From positions 12,092,948 through 12,156,947 of the forward strand of contig NC_133532.1 in assembly GCF_048544455.1 (NCBI RefSeq): a stretch of DNA of 64,000 nt. The letters run 5' to 3'. The notes below the pieces were generated by a model. The model saw only the letters and a program-made list of their open reading frames with translations, had not been told where the DNA came from and made no database searches. The position numbers and the translations under genes are program-made. Position 1 is the first letter of the stretch. Each line of letters begins with the position of its first letter. The stretch comes from Silene latifolia (Eukaryota; Streptophyta; Magnoliopsida; Caryophyllales; Caryophyllaceae). Of the stretch, positions 12,309 to 23,699 are shown piece by piece.

Positions 12309-13270
12309 CACACTTTCTCATCGTCTCTTTCTCTCTTTATCATCCTCGCTTTATCATCTCCGTCAATGTTGTTGTCATCGTCTCTTACTTTCTCTAATTA
12401 TCAGGTAAATATGCATGGTTTAATTTAGGTACGTTTTGTCATCTCTGACCTTATTTCATTTGCATGTGCTTTTATCGATCATTATGTTCTTTCTCTAAGT
12501 ATTATTCGCTTAATTAGTTTGTCACTGTTGTTTTTCTGCGTTTATTAGCTTGTAAACAAATTAAATAAAATAAAACAAAGAAGAAGATGATAGAGAGGAA
12601 TGCATAATAAACTTAATTAATTAATATATATATATATATATATATAAATACATAAAAAAAAGAATTACATTGTTAAAAATGCAATTCTTAGATATGCACA
12701 GAGAGTCTTATTCTCTTCTATGATATCCATCCTCTCCTCCATTGCTATTTGGAGGTTTCGTTCAGCAGTTGCTATATCGTCATATAGCTACAACAACTGT
12801 TGCTCTGTCAAGCCATTTTTTTGGCGTCCTTGAGTGCAAGCCAAGCGTCCACAAGGTAGCTCCTGAACCTGTCCTCGATGTCCAGCAACCGGCGGATGAA
12901 ACTCTTGTTGAACTCGGTCATAGTGCATGTCTTATGGATGGTATCATTCATTGTTGATGAAGTTTGGAGTTTGTTTGAAATATTTAGGGTTTGGAGTTTG
13001 TTTTAGCAGTTTAGGGTTTGGAGAGAGTGAGATAACATATGGAATGGTTATTGAGATAATGCATGAATTTATACTAAGTAATGTGTCGTTTGAGTTGTTT
13101 TTTAATTAATATATGTTTAGGAAGTTGTGCCATCATATCTTCTTCAAATCTTATAACCCTTCTCATTCCATATATTATGTCCTTTCATATGGCAGTAATA
13201 ATGCATGCATCGGTAATGGTAATGCATGCATCTAGTAATATAAAAATTAATTTTTTTTTTTTAAAAACAT
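12309..13270. other. Interior of CACTA I, possible captured fragment
   Basis: CT-rich leader, AT-rich intron-like DNA with a (TA)n at about 12,627-12,645, then a less AT-rich block at about 12,720-12,960. On the minus strand that block reads as a short charged frame (MTEFNKSF..., about 37 residues). I do not recognise the protein. It could be a captured host-gene scrap or the remains of a transposon ORF. Confidence 0.35.
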
Positions 13271-14872
13271 CAACAACAACGGTTATTTAAGAAAACCGTT
13301 GTCTTTAGTTATAACAACGGTTTTTTATACTGTAACCGTTGTTATAACTTTCCCACCAAAAATTAGTCACAGTTTCCACAACGGTTTTTTCTACTATAAA
13401 TCGTTGTTAATAGTTTTAACAACGGGTTTCTTAGAAAATCCAACCATTGTTAAAACCTTTAATAACGGACGCTTTAGCAACGTCCGCTTTTTTAAATAAC
13501 AACGGTTTTTAACCGTTGTTATAGCCTGTATCTGTAGTAGTGGGGGTTTGCAAACTTATGCCTTGTATCACCGGGAAATCCGCTCCCACTGCTAGTAACA
13601 TGTTGGTCAACGATGTGCAACATGTCACATTAAAGATTTTTCTTCGTGTTGTGTCATGTCTCCTTTACGAGAGATCTGATATGAGTAAGTTGAACTCGCA
13701 TGAGTTGATGCTTTTGATGGCATACCTTAACCCCGAGCGGACTGAGAGAGTGGTCTATAGTGCTCCCGCTATGGTGTGTGCCAGTCTTGCCTTGATGGCC
13801 TCGTCTAGTACTAGGATCCTGAGTTGTGGTGCTATTGCCACCCGTTTAGCTGAGAAGCTAACTTCCTTTGAGGCTTCCTCGGAGTACACCCCTCTAGCTA
13901 CCCCAGTACCTACCATGGACATAGCTTATTTCCTCGACCTGAAATGGTTGAGAACCTTGGAGGATGGTAGTTTAGCGTGGAAAGTATGGGGCGTGAGTTG
14001 GATGAAGATACCCGATCCTGAGCATCTCCCACTGACAGAGCCTTTACCCACGACAATAGTAGCTGCAGAGTCTGATGAGGAGGAGAATGAGGAGGCACGT
14101 CCTGCGAGGCAGACGTACTTCATTGACTCGGAGCTTCTCCAAGTCTTGCCTGAGCCAAGGAAGGGGGAGAACGTGAGAGCTGATGAGGATCGACCTAGGT
14201 TAGGGAGAGGGCCACGCCGAGTGAGGGAGAGGATGGCTAAGACACAGCCACAGCCGGCAGCACCACCACAGTACTCGTTTCCTTGTTACCCTTTTCTTGA
14301 TACCCCGGAGACGCGTGAGAGCTATCTGGCCGAGAGAGTGTCCTCTACCTTGACGCTCCGGAACATGCATGAGATGGCATATACTCAGGGCATTGGGACC
14401 TCAGGACCACATCCGGTTTGGTGGAGGGGAGTCGGGGATTATAGCGGGGTTTTCCACTCCTACGGGGTAGATATGTCTACATGGGGAACACCTCAGTCAT
14501 ATCCATATGGCGGCTTGACCCCTTGGTACGTGAGACCAGATGCTGGAGCCGGTGGTGATGTGAGTCTGGGTGCGCCAGGAGCAGGCACCTCGGGTGGTGA
14601 TGGAGATGAGGATTATGTCTTGGATGAGCAGCAGCAGGAGCGATACTCCGTTTCTTTATCATGTTTGTAGTTGTATCGGATGTTAGTTTGCTTTGGTTGG
14701 AACCTTCTCTTTTCGTACTTGTCGTATTTGGTTTGTATTGGTGGACATAAGGACGTAATTGCTTTTTCTAGACTTGTTTTGCAGGATTTGAGGTTGGGTT
14801 ACCATCGCGACTAGTGATTATGCGATTATATATATGGTGTTAGGGAAGTTTTGAGTAGCTTTTGACCTGAAG

Positions 14873-15023
14873 CCACTCGATCGAGTGCCCCTCACTCGAT
14901 CGAGTAGCTGCAGATGTGACAATTTGGGATCGTCCTGATCTCGGGCTGCTCGATCGAGTAGCTAAGATACTCAATCGTGTAGGGACAGCTCGATCGAGTG
15001 TCTAACCCACTCGATCGAGTAGC
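14873..15023. promoter_or_regulatory. Third palindrome cluster of C, downstream of ORF1
   Basis: Six copies within 150 bp, mostly CACTCGATCGAGTG or ACTCGATCGAGTAG, with one decayed copy (TACTCAATCGTGTA). It starts about 200 bp after the ORF1 stop. ORF1 is thus flanked on both sides by arrays of the motif found in the LTRs. Confidence 0.5.
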
Positions 15024-16077
15024 ACTGTTACAGGAACTTTGTGAAAATTAAATTGTTTGAATGTTTTTATTTTTGCATATTTCAACATTTATCATGTTTA
15101 GTGAAGGTTAGTAACATGTTTGGGTCGACTTATTAGTTATGCTTAGGTTCGTGCTTGACTTATAGATGACGTTTTGTGAGAAATAGATGTGATGGGACAA
15201 TAACAAATATTGATGCGGGAATTGACATGTAAGTAATGTTATAAAAGTTCATATCTTTGCATGTATACATATCTTTACCTTGCAAGTAGTGGTTATCTTT
15301 ACCAAAGTGAAGAATATTAATTGGTTCTTAATGCATTCATTTTAAATCCTCAACGTCAACAAGCAAGCCTCACTTATTCATTACCGAAAAGACTTGTTAC
15401 TTACTTCATGGACTTTTCATAATCATTATCATAAAGTAGCAGGTGTGTATAAGTTACTGTTAGTCGTGATTAGTGAGTAATGTCGATAAGGTGCAATATG
15501 TGTCAGGTTCAGTGGCAGGAAAGTCGTTTGATGGTGAACTTCGGGGACGAAGTTCCTTTTTAGAGGGGAAGAGTAATGTCGCAAAAGAAAAAGCCGAAAT
15601 TATAACTATTATTGCCGCATGTTGTAATGTTTTGTAATGTCCTTGCTATATTTCAAGTACGAGTTTATAATTATTTCTAATAGTTTTGTGGAAGAAATTT
15701 GTTGCGTTAAGCGAAAATGAATAATTTACGTGTTATAATGAGAAGATTGTCATAATGAGACGACGATGTCATGAACAGTAGCAAGGTTGTCATCGGTAGT
15801 TACGTTGCGTGTCTATGAATCATACATTGTTGAATCTGTGATAGGATTATTTGTTGCATGTGGTGTGTTCGGTAATTCAAATAGTGGTCTTTGGAGGTTG
15901 AACATGTGGTGTGTGTTAGACAGTTGATGATGATGGTGTGGGGGGATGTTGTTTCTAAAGAGTTGTGAGCCTATGACGGGTAAACGGTGATGTCGACCTT
16001 AGTTTCGTATCATGTGGTTCGGGAGAGGATGAGTCGAACTTCGGGTACGAAGTTCTTTTTAAGGGGGGGGGGGAGAC
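15024..16077 (+). other. 3' untranslated interior of C with duplicated polypurine tract
   Basis: No coding is seen. A CTTCGG.GACGAAGTTC block followed by a purine run occurs twice, at about 15,538-15,575 and 16,037-16,077. The second copy directly abuts the 3' LTR and is the functional polypurine tract (AAGGGGG...GAGAC). Such a hairpin-plus-purine block before the 3' LTR is typical of Tekay/Del chromoviruses. Confidence 0.6.
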
Positions 16078-17339
16078 TGTAATACCCGTCCTTTTAGGGA
16101 CTCGTTGACCAACGTTGACCGACCTTTGGGGCAGGTGATAGCCTTTAGGAATGCGTGCTAGAGATGCCTTGTGTCTTGTTTAACCTTGGGGATGTGTGGT
16201 ACTCGATAGACTAGAGGCTACTCGATCGAGTAGCTTGGGTACTCGATCGAGTAAGTTGGTTACTCGATCGAGTAGCGTCTTTTCAGCGAGGGTTTATAAT
16301 CGCGTTTTGATAAATCGCAAATCATTTCCGTCTCTTTCCTTCAAACCTAGATGCCGCCTTTCTCCTTTCCTTTCACAATAACTCCTTCCATGGGAGCCTT
16401 TGAGGATGTTAGTGCCTTGAGGATGGGTTGCTTGAGTCGGGTAGCGGTCTTAACGCCGATCAAGGATGCGTAGGTATGTCATCGTCATCATCTTTGTTTT
16501 TGTTGTTCCTTGTAGGATTGTGGTGGTAGTAATAGGCTATTATGCTGTTTGTATAGGGGTTGCCTTCTTGGTTGATGTCATGTGTTTGATCGAGGAATTG
16601 CTGCGGTTGGCTAAAGGTAGGTTCGCCTACTCAGTTTCTGTTGGTTGTCTAGTGTGACGGTTGTTGTATTGTTGTTATGTCCGTGTGGCTGATTGTGTAG
16701 GGTAATCGGTTGGTGTGTGCTGTTTTATTGGTTGTTGTTGTGGTACAGCTATTTGTGATTGATTGTCTATGGTTCTCGAGGTGCGTCCTCGGCTGAGTGG
16801 AGTTACTTGCGAGAGTGGCTTCACGCCCTAGTTTTGCCTTCTGTGGAACCCGCCACGGGAGGGGATGTGCACATTAATGGGACAGGGTTATCGCTCAGTA
16901 TGATGAGCGGGGCTTAGGTGGGAACGGTTGCGGTCCCCCATTGGCAGGGCTGGTCCAGTGGACAGTTGGTGACGGTGATTGATTGGAGTATTGTGGCTTG
17001 TGTGTGCGGTCTGTTGTGTTTGTAATGAATTTGTTGTTATTGCTATGTTGTCCGCAGTACTGACCTTGTGTGGTTGTTTTCTTGTTTGCTTCTGTTGTGT
17101 CTGTCGTGATCCTTTATGGTGAGCAGTCAGTCTTAGCAGGTGATGTCTTGGATGGTAGCTGGAGTCTTGGCGGAATGAGTCTTCACGAGTCATGACAGAA
17201 GTAGTTTACATAGTGTTGATGAGTTGTATCGTTTGTTTTAGTAGTTTTGGTTTAATCACTTGTAAAGTTATTATAAATGTTCTTTTATCGACTTTTGATG
17301 ATTACTTTCCTCGGGCAACCGAGATGGTGATGTCCTTAT
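16078..17339 (+). repeat. 3' LTR of element C, left part
   Basis: Begins TGTAATACCC right after the polypurine tract and matches the 5' LTR throughout. It has one palindrome unit (19 bp) fewer than the 5' LTR. It is cut at 17,339 by copia element D. The last 49 bp continue at 27,384-27,432. Confidence 0.92.
16199..16276. promoter_or_regulatory. ACTCGATCGAGT array in 3' LTR of C
   Basis: Four palindromes: a decayed TACTCGATAGACTA, then three TACTCGATCGAGTA about 20 bp apart. The 5' LTR has five, so one unit was lost or gained between the two LTRs. Confidence 0.6.
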
Positions 17340-18651
17340 TGTTGGAGTAAGTGTCCCCGACAATAATGCGATCACAATTGTCGATCATATTGATCACATA
17401 TTTAAATCTCATACCAAGAATACGTAAGGGATGATTCATTTTATAGTCAACTGATCAACATTAATCGGTAACGATTGGCTTGCTAGAGTTTGACGTTACT
17501 GTCGTGGGACGGTGGTGGTCAGTTGATCCCTTAATGTCACACCTAAAGGATGATGCTCTTATCCGTAAAGTTGATTAATTGTATGACGATACAAGTTAAT
17601 CAATTCCTTAAAATTGAACAAATTCAATTTGCGAGAGAGAATATTGATATCTTATTATAATGGGATTAAATAAGATTTATTTTCGTAATAAAATGCTTTG
17701 TTAACTAAAATTGTTTATTGTTTGTGAAACAATAGAGATGAGAATGAATGGTTGATTATAATTACAAGATGTTGTGAATTATAATTAAATGAGCCATTTT
17801 ATTTTTGTGATCAAGTATTACTAGTCAATTTGTTGTATGTAATTTAAATAATTCATAAAATGATATTTATGTGATAAATATGCATTAAATTACTTAATAA
17901 CATGTATCATACTACATGTGACATATTGTGTGACAAGTGAAAAATTTACAAAAATAAAATGGTAGTCCATTTTATATATGGACCGAAATATAGGTTGTGG
18001 TAGTGGATTGTGGTTGATTTATTTTATGAGATAAAATGCTTGTAATGATGCCTAGTCTAACTAGCCATCATACCTACACATTTAGATAAGAACAAAAGTA
18101 AAAGGGAAGGACCATATATTGGTCCTCCTAACTCCCCATAACCGTGACCTCCAACCACACTAGGGGTTATTGGTTTTTGTTCTCAACATTCACTCTCTTT
18201 ATGCATGTTAAAGATTCACATGCATTCTTCTCTCTATCTTCTTCATCTTTCTCTAAAAACTTAAGAAATTTTGATTCAAATTGTTCATAAAAGATTACTA
18301 AAATTATTAATGTAATATATGAGTGTTAGTAATCAATTTTAAGGTAAACTACTAAACTAATATCTAGCTAATATTATTTAGTGGGGATAAGGGATAATCT
18401 TGGGTGCAATCAAGAGGAGAATCTCTACTTTGGGATTTTGCAGGATCATCCTTATATTCATGGAAATCTCAAGAACTAACAAGAAAAAGATCTTGTTGAT
18501 GCCCAATATGACCGAAAATTTGTTGGTGAGAAAACGATTTTCTCATCTTTTATCATTAAGTTTGCATGCATAAGATTTAATTAATTTTATGACTAAATTA
18601 ATTTTGAAACATATATGAATATGTTGTATAATGAGATATAGATTTCTAACA
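17340..18651 (+). repeat. 5' LTR of copia D (1,312 bp)
   Basis: Runs from TGTTGGAGTAAG to TTTCTAACA. The 3' LTR at 26,067-27,378 has the same length and differs by scattered single bases. From 17,671 on it is also repeated at 19,076 as part of the internal duplication. Confidence 0.93.
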
Positions 18652-20480
18652 AGCGGTATCTAGAGCCTTTGGTTGTTTGCATGCAAATCGGTTATAGTTT
18701 TTCCGAGTTATACGATTAACATATAAAACTCATAAATTTGTGTTATTATGATATATCACGAAATAAATTATGCATGTTAAAGTTTCTGATCCTAAAATGT
18801 ATTTAGGATATTTTGGTTAATTTATGGATTTTATTGTTCATCCTATATAATAATGGCATTAAAAATGTGATTTTATGATTAAAATGTCATTTTCGGACTA
18901 AAATTAGCTAAACTTCGAATTTTCCAGTGGTTTTTGGATATGTTATCACGTGTTTTATTTTTAGATGACCTGTAAATTTTCAGAATTTTTGGACTTCTTA
19001 TGCTCGAAATATGGATTTTTCATGATAAAAATCGAATTTAAATGAAAAATGGGTTAATATGAGATAAATTTCGAATAAGATTTATTTTCGTAATAAAATG
19101 CTTTGTTAACTAAAATTGTTTATTGTTTGTGAAACAATAGAGATGAGAATGAATGGTTGATTATAATTACAAGATGTTGTGAATTATAATTAAATGAGCC
19201 ATTTTATTTTTGTGATCAAGTATTACTAGTCAATTTGTTGTATGTAATTTAAATAATTCATAAAATGATATTTATGTGATAAATATGCATTAAATTACTT
19301 AATAACATGTATCATACTACATGTGACATATTGTGTGATAAGTGAAAAATTTACAAAAATAAAATGGTAGTCCATTTTATATATGGACCGAAATATAGGT
19401 TGTGGTAGTGGATTGTGGTTGATTTATTTTATGAGATAAAATGCTTGTAATGATGCCTAGTCTAACTAGTCATCATACCTACACATTTAGATAAGAACAA
19501 AAGTAAAAGGGAAGGACCATATATTGGTCCTCCTAACTCCCCATAACCGTGACCTCCAACCACACTAGGGGTTATTGGTTTTTGTTCTCAACATTCACTC
19601 TCTTTATGCATGTTAAAGATTCACATGCATTCTTCTGTCTATCTTCTTCATCTTTCTCTAAAAACTTAAGAAATTTTGATTCAAATTGTTCATAAAAGAT
19701 TACTAAAATTATTAATGTAATATATGAGTGTTAGTAATCAATTTTAAGGTAAACTACTAAACTAATATCTAGCTAATATTATTTAGTGGGGATAAGGGAT
19801 AATCTTGGGTGCAATCAAGAGGAGAATCTCTACTTTGGGATTTTGCAGGATCATCCTTATATTCATGGAAATCTCAAGAACTAACAAGAAAAAGATCTTG
19901 TTGATGCCCAATATGACCGAAAATTTGTTGGTGAGAAAACGATTTTCTCATCTTTTATCATTAAGTTTGCATGCATAAGATTTAATTAATTTTATGACTA
20001 AATTAATTTTGAAACATATATGAATATGTTGTATAATGAGATATAGATTTCTAACAAGCGGTATCTAGAGCCTTTGGTTGTTTGCATGCAAATCGGTTAT
20101 AGTTTTTCCGAGTTATACGATTAACATATAAAACTCATAAATTTGTGTTATTATGATATATCACGAAATAAATTATGCATGTTAAAGTTTCTGATCCTAA
20201 AATGTATTTAGGATATTTTGGTTAATTTATGGATTTTATTGTTCATCCTATATAATAATGGCATTAAAAATGTGATTTTATGATTAAAATGTCATTTTCG
20301 GACTAAAATTAGCTAAACTTCGAATTTTCCAGTGGTTTTTGGATATGTTATCACGTGTTTTATTTTTAGATGACCTGTAAATTTTCAGAATTTTTGGACT
20401 TCTTATGCTCGAAATATGGATTTTTCAAGATAAAAATCGAATTTAAATGAAAAATGGGTTAATATGAGATAAATTTCGAA
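17671..20480. repeat. 1,405-bp tandem duplication inside D
   Basis: Unit 1 is 17,671-19,075 and unit 2 is 19,076-20,480. Each unit holds the last 981 bp of the LTR plus the first 424 bp of the leader. I noticed only a few single-base differences (for example TGACAAGTG versus TGATAAGTG, and TCATGATA versus TCAAGATA). The duplication is therefore young, and the element now carries a third partial LTR and a second primer site. Confidence 0.93.
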
Positions 20481-23400
20481 TCTGGTCATAGAAATTTAGT
20501 ATGTTGTCACATGCAATTTTACAAGATGTGTGTAAAATAATAGGCTATAATGAAGTCTTCATGCATGATTTATTATTTTTGATGAAAAATAGCATAAATA
20601 GTGACTTAATTAGTGAATAATTGCTAAATTATACTTCATGACTAAGGAAAAACGTCACATGTTGCATTTTATTATCTTTTTCAGATCTAAAATTTAAAAG
20701 TTGATTAATATAATTTTTATCATATTTTTATGATTATAATTGAACATTATGAGTGTCATGGTATTTTTACAGAATGTTCATGAGTTTAAATTTCAAATTT
20801 TGAATTTATTTAGAATTTTTGTGATTTATTTGAAGTTTATAGCATTTTATTGTAATTTTGAGTCCACTAATGAACAATTTTGAGAAATATAAGTTAATTA
20901 TAGTCAAATAGTTAGTGGAGACTAATTTTGAGTCCTAAGATGGTTAGGGTAATTAACTTGTGCATAAATATGATTTTATGTAATTTATTGTGATTTTAAA
21001 AGGTTGAATCACGCAAATCTGTAAAAACCGTTTTATATACGATATTGGCTCCTTAAAGGCGATTTAGCATAAAATTGGGCATGTTCATACATATTATAAT
21101 GCTGCATTTTATTTATGATTGTCATAATTTTATTTTATGTAATTTTTGAATTATGTAATTTTTACTTAGTATGGCCTTAGTTTTTAATTGGTATTACCCG
21201 AAATGTATGGGAATATCGATTCGGTTGTAATTTATTGTGATCTCGTATCACCGTTTTGTAATTTAATAGATTTATTTTATTTTAATTACAAATGTATAAT
21301 AGGAAATTATGTAATTGATTAATTCCGGATAACCTTGAAGACGGTGTCACTCAAGAAGGCGATACATATAGACGGTGTTACCTCGAGATGCGTGCCAAAA
21401 CCGAAGTTCAAGGGACCAATGGAGTTGGTTTTCGAATATGTAATAGTTAATTAGATTTACTATTTTTAGAAAGGCCATACTAGGATTTAATTTATGCTTT
21501 GCATTTTATTTATATGTTGCATGCATCGCTAAATCGTCATAACTAAAACATGCATTTTCATTTAATCGAGTATATCGACCGTGTCAATTACAATTATCGT
21601 AGTTCATCGCTTTAGTTCACTTCAAACGTGATAGATAATAAATTGACATGACCTCTCGCAAAATAATCAATTGAGACACAGCCTTACCAAAAAGTAGAAA
21701 CCATGAAAACCTATTTCGTGAGGGAGTGCACTCGGCTTTACCGGGGTACAAACCTTGTTACGTAGGGGAAGTGGGTGATAAATGTCTACCTACCGAATTT
21801 ATAAAGATGAGGGTTGTTTTCGGCTTTACCGATGCCCAAGTTAATGTAAATTTGGATCATGGACACATTTATTCGAAATTTGGGTTGAACTCAACGAAAG
21901 TATTCTCGACGGTTGCCGGATGTGTTTCGGGCTAAAGATAAATTTTAATGTAAATTTATCGACCAAGAGTTGTAAAAGTAGAATCGATTAAAAAGTTAAT
22001 CCACCGAGTTATATTGATAAGGGTTGTTTTCGGCTTTACCGATGCCTAAGTTAATATGAATTTGGGTCTTGGAATCATTTATCATAGTTAGGTAGAGGTC
22101 ACTATGTAAATGCTTTACTTGTTATTATATTTACAAGTATTATTAATAAAACGATAAATGTTAAGTTTTCCACTATTCCGCTATCATATTGTTCTATTTC
22201 TTTACCACAATTCATATACGATATCATTTCGATTTTTTATTCAAATCTCCATTAAAACATTATAACTAAAGACAAATATGAATTTGCATCTAAAAACCTC
22301 AAATGAACCATTGCTAAGGATCTCTTGTAAAGAGTATAGATTAAAGTTATTCATTATCAAACAGGTTTTTGATTCTTGACTAACACATCTACTTACAATG
22401 GATTGTTTTTTCATATACTTAATTGAATTAAGTACCTTGAAGCGATAAATTATTTTGATAATTAGATTTGTCAGAATTCGTAATTGACCAAAATAACGCA
22501 ACCACTTCAATGAAAGTTTTAAGACTAAAACGATTGAATTGAAGAGTAGTCTTCATAATATTCAACTTTGTTTCTCTAAGTAAAGATTCTTTGAAATGAG
22601 TGGGAGCATTCTCTTAAAACGTTAAGAAAAGGACGAGGTTCAAGAAGTAAAATTAGAATGGAATTGATACAAGGTAATGTTAAAAGTAAAGTTATTGAGA
22701 ATAACGATACTAAACTTATCAATTCCGACCGATAAAGTTTCCATTGTCTTAAATGTTGGACACTAGAAAGGAAACTACCCCAAATTATTGAAGAATCAAC
22801 AAGTTAGTTGTGGGACATCTAATGAGACCTTCTTCTTTAAATGTTTATTTGATTAACATAAATTTTGCTAGTACTACTTCGTCAATATTAGAAACCATTG
22901 GTGGTTTTCATCATTGTACTTGATACATAAGATGATTATAATATGACGACTAGCATCAAATAATGTCGAGAGATAGAGCCATTGTGCACTCAATCTAGTT
23001 TTTGGGTTTAGAGTTGTACTTAATTGTGACTATTAAGTGCATAAACTCTAAATAAGAATATAAACTTGTTAAGATACAAAGGAAGTTTCACTTTTGTGAC
23101 CCTATACACCATAATTTGATGTATGGCTAGCCCATTATCAAGGTGATTATATTCTAAACCAAACTAGAATGATATATCATGGAGATGATGCAAGACTCAA
23201 ATTGGTAACCTAAAGATTCTGGAATGATTAACGCAAAGAGTTATCGAGTACTCTTGAAACCATTAGATCTTATGGTATATGCGCACCTTGTATTCAAAGC
23301 AAGATATCTCGTGCCTTTTGGTTGAAAAGGAGATCGAGGTTGTAAATCATTGATCCAAAACAGGTTGATCATTTTCTTTTACCAAATATTTAAGTTGACA

Positions 23401-23699
23401 CTAATGTGTTCACTTAATAAGGTAAATAGAGAAATCTTTGAAGAAGTTCAAAGTGTTCAAGGAATCACGATTTAGTCGTGATGGGATTATCAAAGTGAAG
23501 ACTTTGATATAAGCCAAATGAAATGTGATATTATATCACAAGTTAATCTCTCTTAACACACATTATGGGATAATGTGTGGTTGGATAAAGAATTCAAACG
23601 CTATTCGATATGGTTTGGACTTCAATCAAGTTACTTTGAGTTACTTGATCCTTTTGGGGAATTTATCATTTTTGTCTAGATTAATTTTCCACTAAATCT
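20481..23699 (+). other. Leader and decayed gag region of copia D
   Basis: AT-rich DNA without an open frame above 90 codons. A direct repeat of about 66 bp (GGGTTGTTTTCGGCTTTACC...) lies at 21,811-21,876 and 22,021-22,086. I could not identify Gag residues with confidence. Confidence 0.5.

Larger units (their letters stand above)
11510..13542. mobile_element. Non-autonomous CACTA transposon I (2,033 bp), TSD GGG
   Basis: The ends are CACTACTACAAATCCAGGC and the inverse of CACTACTACAGATACAGGC. They are flanked by 3-bp duplications GGG at 11,507-11,509 and 13,543-13,545. Both subterminal regions (about 11,570-11,880 and 13,275-13,520) are packed with direct and inverted copies of ACAACGGTT, as in En/Spm-type elements. 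The interior holds a (CACAAA)n tract and about 950 bp without transposase. It must be moved by a related autonomous element. Confidence 0.92.
11041..14670 (+). pseudogene. Athila-ORF1-like gene of element C, interrupted by a CACTA element
   Basis: The only gene in element C. It opens with basic, Ser/Arg-rich residues, then an ORF1-type domain: 'LEDLGIETDV', 'TLEFMSSF', 'VQFRLMN', 'HLGLAI'. CACTA element I splits it at 11,510. It resumes in the same frame at 13,543 and runs to a stop at 14,668-14,670. The C-terminal half is acidic (AESDEEENEEA), then Arg-rich, then Gly/Tyr/Pro-rich with a DEDYV tail. A stop and frame change near 11,168 and a one-base shift near 11,343 break the frame apart from the transposon. 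The resemblance to ORF1 of element A suggests a shared ancestry. No enzymatic motif is visible. Confidence 0.65.

Noticed and set aside
11881..12343. Three long minus-strand open frames (120-146 codons)
   Set aside because: They are translations of the (CACAAA)n repeat (VF, CL or CV runs) and not genes.
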